Part shown: positions 47,738 through 57,700 of the stretch, in pieces | Layout: each line of letters opens with the position of its first letter | Position numbering within the stretch: position 1 is the stretch's first letter | Source: Durusdinium trenchii | Taxonomy: Eukaryota > Sar > Dinophyceae > Suessiales > Symbiodiniaceae | DNA length: 64,000 nucleotides | Assembly: GCA_963970005.1 (NCBI GenBank) | Contig: CAXAMN010004113.1 | Location: 755,740-819,739 of the forward strand | Direction of reading: 5' to 3' | Translations under genes and position numbers: made by a program | The notes under the pieces: generated by a model | What the model saw: the letters and a program-made list of their open reading frames with translations, nothing else | What the model was told of the DNA's origin: nothing | Database searches by the model: none

Positions 47738-47812
47738 ACACACATAGACACACACACACGCAGACGCGCAAACGCACAACACACCACACAACACACACAG
47801 ACACCGCACATT
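47738..47812. repeat. CA-rich low-complexity tract
   Basis: ACACACACAC, CGCAGACGCGCAAACGCAC and ACACCACACAACACACACAG in series. Confidence 0.85.
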
Positions 47813-47916
47813 ACAATTGGGTTGTGATGACTGTTTCAAGACATCCTACAGGAGGTTTTTTCTAGACAAGTTGGCGACTGTCGCATGTAGTGGCACAGGT
47901 TTTGCCTTCCTCACTC

Positions 47917-48024
47917 TACACTCCAACTGACTAACATGGAAGTGGAAAACGACCTCCTTGTACACGAAAGTAGTCTTCTATAGGGGCCCATGTAGTCCAC
48001 TTCCATGTAGTGAGTTGGAGTGTA
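47917..48024. repeat. 108-bp fold-back repeat
   Basis: Left arm TACACTCCAACTGACTAACA plus TGGAAGTGGA pairs with its near-exact inverse ending at 48024. It shares the AACATGGAAGTGGA arm sequence with the fold-back at 4846-4936 but has a different loop. Confidence 0.8.
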
Positions 48025-48280
48025 ATTCAGACCATTTCCATGTATATAGTCGGGGATAAGGCGTTCCTTCACCGATCTGTTCTGTGATGCCGACTGTGAA
48101 TGTAGTCTGGGCCCAGACCCATCGATAGATACATCCTCCGGTACGGGTACGGGTATGGGTATAGATACTCCCTCCGGATCCAAATCAAACATTTCGCGTG
48201 GAACCCTGTGTTTGGACCTTTGAAAGGCTCGCTTCCTCAGACGGAACCCTTGACCGCTTGAACGGACCTCTCTGGCGAGA

Positions 48281-48352
48281 CGTGAGGCCGAACCCTATGC
48301 CTTCATGCTGGAACGGTTGAAGGCCTCCAAGGCGCCGCCTATCGGCTCCTGA
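48281..48352 (+). CDS. candidate terminal exon, unknown product
   Basis: GC3-rich frame REAEPYAFMLERLKASKAPP ending IGS and TGA (48350-48352). A longer minus-strand frame also spans the region but has weaker codon bias. Family unknown. Confidence 0.33.
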   Translation, partial: REAEPYAFMLERLKASKAPPIGS

Positions 48353-49667
48353 CGGCGGAGTGGCGGGCCAACGCCTGTCCCTCCCAAACCTGAAAGGTTG
48401 GCCCAGTCGAGAAGACCGCCCATTTCTGGTGGAAAAAGGGTTAACCACTCCCCTTCCAAAGGGCTTTGGGTGTATCAAAGCGGAGTTGCTACGGACTTGT
48501 TTTTTTCCACGAATCCTGTACTAAGTGTGCCCGAAACCCAACAATGAGCCCTCAATATGCATTGCTAGGAGTATGATAATGGGATGAGGGCGCATCTCAT
48601 GTTCACATCACAGAATCACTCGAGAGACTAGGGAGAGGTTCCAGTGTACTAATTGTTATATGTTGGGTGTTGTCCTTTTCTCCGGGTTGTTTTTTCTAGC
48701 ATGACTTCAACGTCTCCCAATCGTTTCTCTCGCAAAGATGTGCCTATTTTTTTTGTCACAGGGGCAGGAACAAAGAAGTTTTATCAATGACTGTGGTTTG
48801 CCCTGCCAGGATGGAGGCAACTTGACTACAGCTTCTTGGCTGGTTTTTACAGCTGGCTTTGGCTTGATCGGGAAAATCAGTTGTGTAAGGTACTTATATA
48901 TATATATACATATGATGTTATTTGTTTTTGGACGTGATTTCCGCAAAACCAGACAAAATCATACAAAATCCAAATTATAACACATTGAACAGAATGGAAC
49001 AGCCATAAAATGGTGGTGGAGTTCAGTGTTCAGAAAGTTCATTTCCTGACGAATGGCCGTTCGACTCGAACCACTTGTTTATTCGAAGCACTGCAGAACA
49101 CCGTTTCCTTATCATGAGGTGCCGAATATCGGTGGTATGGGTATGGCCTCATCGGACAAGAAGCGTTGATGTGATGTGTCCATCTAGTCGTTGGTCAAAA
49201 GCTCTTTCTGTGCCTTGTATGTTTCATCCAGCTTCGCTTTCTTGAGAAAGCGACTCGAAGAGCCAGGCTGATGGGAATGCGACTTGAACAGCACTTAGAT
49301 ATCCACTGCAAAGATCAAATCCCGGACCCCCTTAGATGGTAGGTGTTTATGGTGTTTGCCTGTGATCAGAGCCATCATCCGCCTACCACAAAAAGACACC
49401 AGCTCAGCAAACCCCATGGTGTGGGTGCTTCCTCCATGGAGGAATCAACGGGTTACCCCCATGAGCCACTCACTCCGGGTCTCCAAAACCTCTCCCCTTT
49501 GGGCGAAGAAACCGTTACGACGGCGGTCGAAATGGACGCTCTACGTATGCTCAACCAGCTTCCGACGTGGGTGTGGGTGAAAACCGGGCTACCTGGGTTG
49601 AGTCAGAGGAGATGAACAGAACGGACTGACTAAGGGGGTCAACATACCCTGGGTTGGGGATCCGGGT

Positions 49668-49783
49668 TTTGACCCACAGTGTCACAGCCATATTGGAACA
49701 CAGCGGGAGCTGGGTCGACTTCTGACTAAATGGTGCATTGATTTAGAACCCCGCACAGGTGGGTTCTGGCTGTGAGTCAAAAC
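49668..49783. repeat. ~116-bp inverted repeat with TTTTGACCCACAG ends
   Basis: TTTTGACCCACAGTGTCACAG at the left faces its diverged inverse (GGCTGTGAGTCAAAAC) at the right. Related words are at 12223/12304, 16337 and 50150. Confidence 0.5.
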
Positions 49784-50186
49784 ATCCCCCGCCAAAGCAT
49801 GGTCGCAGTGTTCCAGATAGTGCAGTGTCGCAGTGCATGGTTGTGATTTGGTTCCTGCTCTCTTTTCGCTTTGTTAGTTTGTCGTTGGGACTGCTGTTTT
49901 CCATCGAAGCTTCCTCGCTGAGACTTTTGGTAGTTATAGTTTTATGCCCTTTTGGTGTACAACCCCCCTTATGACCACGGGGCGGTCTGCGGAAAGGATT
50001 TGACCCTGTCCACCAGCACACTCTCCCCACCAAACCATGCCAGCTTGACTCGCTTGACTCATGGATGTGGGCACAGAAAATGAACAGAATAGACTTGTCT
50101 ATACCATACCAGACATGGTCAACCTACTGCGGTTTACGGCTCCAGGTTTGGACCCACAGCCACATCCGTTCTTATTCATTTTTCAG

Positions 50187-50248
50187 GGTCAACCAGGGTG
50201 CTCCGGGTCAACCTGGACGCGAGCTGCAGATCTCCGATCGCTTTGGAG
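50187..50248 (+). CDS. candidate internal exon, unknown product
   Basis: Acceptor TTTTTCAG|GG and canonical donor GGAG|GTGAGT enclose VNQGAPGQPGRELQISDRFG with GC3-rich codons. The short Gly-Pro segment is not enough to call collagen. No joining exon proven. Confidence 0.4.
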
Positions 50249-51550
50249 GTGAGTAGCTTTGTGAAGGACCAGCTGATGAGCCAAATGACGTGAGGTTGGA
50301 AGATGCGAATGGAGAATACCAGAATGATGACCAGGAGTCACGTTCCACGGGGTGGTGACTCCGAAACGTCCCATCCGTCCGGGGCCGGTTCATGTGACAC
50401 GAGCACCCCTATCCTTTCTTCCGTTCGGAACCGGCATCCCGTCTGTAGACTGCTGGTACTGGTAGACTCTTGATTTGAAGAGGTGTTACATTCCATGTCT
50501 GTAGGGGTCCTATTGAATAACAGTCTAGTCTACATGATGGCTGGAACACGTTTGCGTGATGTTTTCCAGTTCCTGGCACATCGCTACCGATCTCGAATCA
50601 GAATCATTTTTGGCGGGGGCCCACGAGTTTTTAGGCGCGGGGTGTGGGCAAAGCGTGGACGTTGGGAAGGATTGACTGAGTTGAGTGTAACATGTTCAAC
50701 ATGTATTTTACTGTATCTTGCCGGTGCTGCAAAGTCGATCCGTGAACAAACATGAAAAACATCAGCGTCATCTTGAAGTTTGTAAGGTCATCCACAGATT
50801 TCCTATATTAGCTTTTCTTTACACTATTTACTGTGCCTTCCACGGTCGCGTGACCGGCGAACACTCGAGCCACGGAATGCTCGGCTGATGCCAGCCTGCT
50901 CTTGGTCCAAATGTACTTCAGACGTGGATCTCCACGGGGCACTTGGATCCAAATCTCGTTGAAGCCGATTCTTCGATCCAAATGATCCCGGGAAATCCAT
51001 TTTTGGATCTTTGGTGAAATCCATCCCCTAAATCTGCCGCAAGATAGTGTTGCCAAAGATGGGATTGATCTTGGGGGGTGAACCCAGATGGATTCATCCA
51101 GTCCACCTTCGCTCACCGATCTCGGCCTGGTGTCGAAAGCTGACCGCATGGATCGCCAGGTTTCCTCACATGGCCCCAGAAGTTTCCGCTGAAGATGAGC
51201 GACTGAATCGAAGGGATCGAAGCGTGACGTGACACTGCACAATCATGGCGCGGACAAAGAAGATGATCCAGGGCCCATTACGTGGTTGTTTTGGAAGTCA
51301 GTCGATCCGACCAAGTGCGACGTAGGCTTCTAAGCTTCTTGCTTTCCGATCCCAGCCGTGGACAGTTTGTGAAATAAACGTAGCACCGTCAAAAGGCGTG
51401 AGCTGGCAGTGATTATATGGCTCATGGGTGGAGAAGCCCATATTGAGCAAATCCTTCACTCAACCACAGAACAATCATTGAAATGTCCGTGCATTGGTGC
51501 GTATCAAAGCCTTTGAACCGTTCTTGGGCACATGAGTCGAACCATTTGCC

Positions 51551-51699
51551 CACTCCGGACCCAGATCCGGGCCTTGACGGCCGACGCCCGACGATTGAGC
51601 GTCTCACCCAACATTTCCCTCCGGTCCCTCCGAACGGGGGGGCTGGCCATCGCGCCCGGACGAGCTGCTGGCATCAAGAGGATGATTTGGGCACCCCGT
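51551..51699 (+). CDS. candidate exon, unknown product
   Basis: One of the strongest GC3-biased frames outside the named genes: IRALTADARRLSVSPNISLR then SLRTGGLAIAPGRAAGIKRM. Boundaries are approximate; a GA donor after the final Pro codon is possible. Basic; family not recognised. Confidence 0.42.
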
Positions 51700-52598
51700 G
51701 AAGTGAAACTAAACTTGAATTGTGTGGTTCATTGCTTCATGATGCCTCATGTGTCCACTTGTGAGTGTATGTCAAGGATGTGATAAATTGATAGTCTAAT
51801 CCAGATTTCTTGTGAAACCTATGAGCTTGACTTGACTCATTCAGGGTGTATACTGTATATAGTATATATATACACATAATTTGATCTGTCTCATGAACTT
51901 ATTATTGACTTTACTAGTCCAGGATTCCCATCCATCCATAGCCTTCCATGACCTTCCATGGCCCCTTTTCGTCCTACAGATGACTGGCAAGGCAAAAGAG
52001 GGCGCATATTGCTCCATGACTGGTCCTGGCAACCGTTGCAAATTTGGACCAAAATCATCAGCGCCCCCCCCAAAGATGGCGCCTTAGAAGACCAGTTTCC
52101 TCCACAAACCGCCCACAACAATGTGTTTCTTTCTTCCCATGACTCTTGTGCATATCGCATCTGTAAAGAGGAGCCATGTTCATGGACTTGTGCACCACTT
52201 CCATATTCCACATCCCTCAACCCCTGCCTTGCAAAGAGGGCCCCCGAACGAGTGAAGACAGAAGATGGTTCACCCTGTCAGGTGCTGTTTGGATTGTTTG
52301 GGGCCTCCCGAATTCCACGCCCCGATTGTTTCACCAGTTCCGAAGGCTGAAGACTTGTGAAAAGGTGGTGAATGCATGGTTGTTCTTTGTTTGCCCAGAT
52401 GTTCTTCAGGCACTTCTGAAAGACAGAGTTGCTGTAACTCTGTAACTTCAATAATATTCATCGATCATATATTTATATATATATATTTCCTTTTGAAGGA
52501 TGACCCAAAAGTTCGGATTACCTGGAGCGTCGAAACCTGGAGCAGCTTGATGCTTGGCCAACAGGCGGCAGAAATTGACTTGCAGTCCCCCCTCGCAG

Positions 52599-52690
52599 GT
52601 GTTCATGAAATCCAACAAACATGCAGGTGGCAAAGACCGTTCAAGATCAGTTACCACCTCTCCAAATTCCAATGGAAGTCGACGCTCACC
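52599..52690 (+). CDS. candidate exon, Ser-rich, unknown product
   Basis: After CTCGCAG|GTG the frame VFMKSNKHAGGKDRSRSVTT then SPNSNGSRRSPLF reaches a GT donor. Ser/Arg-rich and probably disordered. Low certainty. Confidence 0.3.
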
Positions 52691-53060
52691 CCTGTTTGGT
52701 GTTCAGATGTCATGGTCGGTCATGCCATCCACGCATATAACCATGGTTTGGTTTCAGAGAGGACGTTTCCAAGACACAGTTCAACGACCCGAGTCTTCTC
52801 CTCTTGTGGAGGATGAACGCTTGTGCTCCCTATGATGACTCCTCGGTTTTGCAGGACCACAGGACCATTCGCGGACGACAGACTGGGGACTCGTCAAGCT
52901 GCTGAAACACCATGAAACACCAAGTTGATTGGTGCAGCGATTTTTGCGGCCACTCCTACCAACCAACCTTTAATGATGCTCGAAGAAGAAAAGTGAGCCC
53001 CCTCCAAATATAGATACATATAATCAGGTATAATTAATCATGTCCACCTTTTAAAAAGAC

Positions 53061-53575
53061 GGGGGTCCCTGAAATCGGGGGGTCCAAAATAGGGTCACCT
53101 GGGAAGAGCTTCAAAATCAAAAAGTCATCCAGAACAAAAGGATATAAAAGCCTTATTAAACTCGTATAAAAAGTCAAAAAGCCTCCAGATCGAAGGGTCT
53201 TCCTTTTCCCCTACAAAAACAATTTTTCGATTACTGATTCTTCATTGGACTACCAAAGCTTTCGAAAGGTGATGTCGCTGTGCCATGCGGTTTTGCACGA
53301 CCGCGGTGGCAAGTGCGTTTGCGTGAGTCCGTGCCATTGGAGGAAGGAACACCTGCTGATGTAAACGCGACGTGTCATGGTGGATACACAGGGCGGACAG
53401 ATGTGGGCAGTTACGGTTGTTTTTGGAACCTAATAAAGGAAACTACCCCTAACATCGACCATGTTGGTAGTTGAGTAGCGGCTTGAAAGGGCGGTAATTT
53501 AAAAAACACATATACACCGAATTTAGCTTCGGGCGTGGAGGTTTTTTGACTGGGGAGATTTTTTTAAGTCAGTAT
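53061..53575 (+). repeat. dispersed ~500-bp repeat, copy A
   Basis: Begins GGGGGTCCCTGAAATCGGGG and runs in register with 55941-56415, sharing TCGAAGGGTCTTCCTTTTCC, AAAGCTTTCGAAAGGTGATG, GTGCGTTTGCGTGAGTCCGT, ATCGACCATGTT and GTAGCGGCTTGAAAGGGCGG. Copy A has an insertion of ~20-40 bp near 53385-53420. No ORF with transposase or reverse-transcriptase character. Confidence 0.85.
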
Positions 53576-53859
53576 TTGTTGACCGCTGCTGGAATTAGGT
53601 GAGGGAACTTGCTTTGTTTTGTTTTTTGTTTGTTTATGCTGCCATTCGTTAACATCATTCGGCATGCTTGATCATTTTTGGGACCCTGGCCCTTGAAGGA
53701 ATGTCAATTGGACGTTCTTTTTCCCGGTCTACCTGCAGCCTCGCGCTTCTGAACTCTCCAAGAAAACTGAGAGGGTAGAATGCAGGGCAGCGTTGAAAAG
53801 ATCACAACAACAGACTGACTTGTTTCATCAAGCTTTTGCGCTGCAAAGATTTCAACTAT

Positions 53860-53900
53860 ATATTCTGTATATATATATATATTATATGTAATATATAGAG
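53860..53900. repeat. TA-rich tract
   Basis: TATATATATATATTATATGTAATATATAG; simple sequence. Confidence 0.8.
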
Positions 53901-54159
53901 CCCTTGGCCTGCGGCCTTAAGTGGTCAGATGACAGATCAGCCAGCTTGATTTGAGTCCCCAGCTGATGTGACGTTTCTACAGGATCCACTGAACGCAGGC
54001 TGGCACTGTCCAAGAGGCCCATAATCTGGGAGTCAGAATGGACAGCTGACAGCTGCCAGAACGTCTGGAGGGTAGAAATGGCGACTCGTCAGGCGTTGGG
54101 CGCATGGCGTGTGCGCGGGTTTACTTTCATGGAAGGGGAATTGGCCAGCAAGCAACAGA

Positions 54160-54265
54160 TGCCCTAGTAGCAAGAAACTACTAGGAACCAAGGGCATAGC
54201 TACCAGAAGCAAGGACGCTACTAGTAGTTCCTGGCATTACTACTAGTAGCAAGAAGCTACTAGTA
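54160..54265. repeat. cluster of CTACTAG hairpins
   Basis: CTAGTAGCAAGAAACTACTAG forms a stem-loop near 54164-54184, and CTACTAGTAGCAAGAAGCTACTAGTA forms another near 54240-54265, with CTACTAGTAG between. It is preceded by a short open frame (54078-54164, MATRQALGAWRVRGFTFMEG) of uncertain reality. Confidence 0.6.
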
Positions 54266-54748
54266 ACAAAGGCAATCCAACAGAGACAAATCAATTTTTG
54301 GTTTTACGGTTACTGCTACTACTCACGCTTGATATATAGCTCATCATGGTGCTAGCATAGGCACATAGTTTGTGTTTTTTTGACCTAGACGAGCCGACTA
54401 GACGTAGCGTCGACATTGTTGAAGATGTTTGACGTTGCGCTTCCGTCTGGAGACGCGCCTTCTTAAAGACGCGAAAAGCGCTCAGCGCTCCACCACTCCA
54501 CCAGTCCACCAGACGTCAGCGCGCGCGTCCAAAAATCATCTGAAACAAGTCATCGCATGGATCTGAGAATTGGGCCAATGAGTCAGGTGTACAGGAAACC
54601 CCTTGTTTGAACCAACAAGGGTTTCCTACAGATGTTCCCTTGAACCAATTCATTGAATGGACAGTTCCATCCAGCCACTCCAAAAAGTAAAGTCCAAATC
54701 CAAAAATGTTGGGCGCTTCCACTCCCAAACGCCGTTTCTTGTGCGCGC

Positions 54749-57700
54749 ATGGCGCGACGTCGCATCTACGCCGCGGCCGTGGTGGCGCTGTGCTGGGCCA
54801 CCGCGGCACCTTTGGCCCTGCTGCGCTCCGAGCTGTTGCGCTTCAGCGCCCCGGCGCTCGCGGCCGAACGACCTCCGCGCAGAAGGTGGACCGTGGTGGG
54901 GGAGAGATGCTAGGAGGGACTTTCTGTACATGTCAGGACGGCACGGGCCTTCACAACCTTAAAGTACCTATTAATTCCTTTGGGTAGCAAGGTGTTTGGT
55001 ATTGTTTGGCCAGCTCTGGGCGAGGGAGTGAGGGTTACCGGGCTACCTCGAGTTTCAATTTGTGTATCGCAGGCATGTTTATCAGTGCAGTTACAAATTA
55101 ATGTTGCAGCTGCTGGAAGACCTGTGAATGCCAGGAGACAAACGCTTTTTCTAGCTAGCTGATGGTTGTGGTCCTATCAAGAACCATAACGTCTTAGCCT
55201 TTCACCATCTATAGAGCCCTATAGGGCCCTTCCGTGCCCACCGGCGCTTTGAAACAGCACCACCGTCGTCACGTCTTCCGCATCCGCGGCAGAAAGACGC
55301 TGAAGTACGGCACCCTGCCCGATCAGCTGGGCGATGTATGGGCTCCAGAAGCGCCTACAGGTGCGGTGAGTTGGTCGAAAGATGGAAAGATGAGCGATCC
55401 AAAGATGGTAGGCTCGAAGGATGAATGAAACTCTCCGTATATTGAGATTTAAAACCTTTCTGCTAGTTTGTTTAGTAAATCTTGGTGGACCCTTTGTGAT
55501 TTTGAACGCATCAACCATTCAACATACGTGCCTTTTTCCTACCAACAGGGGCCGTAGTAGGTTCTATAGGTGAATTTAGAAAGCTAGGAAGCTGTACACT
55601 TTCTTAGCGCCGGTGGAGCATGCTCTACGCGCTTTCGGGGAGGAATGTCGTGGTTTTCCATGCTTAAGGGGTGCTCGATGGTGCTCCACATGCGACATGT
55701 CTTGGTTTTGTGTTTCCCAAGCTCAGCGAATCCCCGTATGTGATCGGCGGATGATCTCGTCGCAATCTGTCGCAAATCCGATGTTTTGTGTAACTAAACT
55801 CTAAGTAACACCGATCAACAAGCCATGAAGATGCTGACTGTGTTCATGTCAAGAATGTGGAGCCCATAATCCCGTCCTCCTAATAATAAACACGGCCCCC
55901 CCCCCCTATTAAAAAAACCTCAGTCGCATTTTTTCTAATAGGGGGTCCCTGAAATCGGGGGGGCCAAAATAGGGTCACCTGGAAACAGTTTCAAAACCAA
56001 AAAGTAATCCAGGAAAATTTTATATAAAATCCTTTATTAAACTCATGTCAAAAATGCAAAAAACCGCCAGATCGAAGGGTCTTCCTTTTCCCCTACAAAA
56101 ACCTTCATTAGAATAGTGATTCTTCAGTAGACTAACAGCTAAAGCTTTCGAAAGGTGATGTCGCTGTGCCATGCGGTGTTGCATGACCTGCAAGTGCGTT
56201 TGCGTGAGTCCGTGCCATTGAGGGAAGGAAAGCCTGCTGGTGTAAGCGCGGCGTGTCATGGTGGAGTTTTGGGGAACCTAATTTAAGAAAAACTACCACC
56301 AAAATCGACCATGTTGTAGTTTAGTAGCGGCTTGAAAGGGCGGCAATTTAAAACCAAATATAAACCGAATTTAGGGGTTCGGACGTGGTGTTTTTTTAAT
56401 TGGGGAGTGTTTATTAATAGGTACTCGGGATTAGTCCCAGAGCAAAACAATCAAGGCAAATCACAACACCAATCCAGCCCAACCAACAAAACAAACACAA
56501 CCAAGGTTAAATAGAACAATAAAACACATGTTAACTGTCAACTGTACAAATGTTGACCTTCTAGATCACTCCCTGTCCTGATCAGTCCCGTGTTCTTACC
56601 GCACGCATCTTACCGCACGCTTGGCTCGGTGCAGGTTTGGTGGTGCTGGTGCACGGTGGCTTTTGGCTGCCACAGTATGGGAAAGATTCTCGGTGTGGGT
56701 GGGCCAGATGGTGGGGTGAAGTTTTTGTTTGGGATGTGTGGGGCATCTCATCATGCCCTGAAGAACCGACTATAAAGAGTTTCGATTCTTGGAGGTGCCT
56801 AAAGAGAAAGCTCCGACTTTTACTTCACTAGAGCAAATGATACTGTAGTCTTTCGACTTTTAGTGTGTAGATTATGGGTGTGAGTGAGTGTTAATCCTGC
56901 AATGTAGACTCTTGATATATTTCATCCTCAGATTATTATTCATCAGCCGTCTACATCACATGCGAGTGATTTCTTTCACTGTTCAACACTGTTCCGTGTT
57001 GTTCAATGCATATTTTTTTGACATACTACCCCCTCACCAACCACATTGGAGCAACATCGAGTATGCGTGGGAGAAACCGTGAACCCTCAGTGTGTGAATT
57101 CTGGCACGTTCCATCCCCCCTTTTTCTGAGGAAACATAGGTTGTGGCCCAGGCTGAACTCACAAGGGAGGGAGGGAGGGAGAGGGAGGGAGGGAGAGAGA
57201 GAGAGATACAGAGACACAGACGGAGACAGAGACAGAGACAGAGGCAGGAAGGAAGGGAGATTAAGTAGGTGTTCACTGCAAATTCTACAGTGCCCAACTT
57301 ACTTTGAAGGTGCAGGTGTTACGATGTGCCACGAAGCGCTATGGCTGTGGGGAGGGGGTCACAAACTACTGGTCTCCATGTGCGCTATGTCTCAGACAGC
57401 AATGGACCAGACGCGGAAACCTGGTGACGGTTGTGGAGAACGGATTTGGACGAATCCATTTTCGGCCCGGTAGACCTTGAACCACTCAAATAAGTACAGC
57501 AATCTGTACAAGACCAAGACTATTGTTGAGCAATTGTTGAGCAGAATCCCTGATGTCCCCAACGGAACTTCGCCCTTAGATAGCACATATATGGACAGGT
57601 CGCCGCAAAGCTGCAATAGAAAGCAGCACCTGAGAAGACTGAGCCAAGAGTTCTGTGGGGATGAATCCATAAAAACTTGCACGGAATCATGGTCCCAAAA

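Noticed and set aside
57006..57473. 155-codon frame with an Arg/Glu-rich middle
   Set aside because: Its middle is a GGGA/GAGA simple repeat, and it sits within a hydrolase intron.
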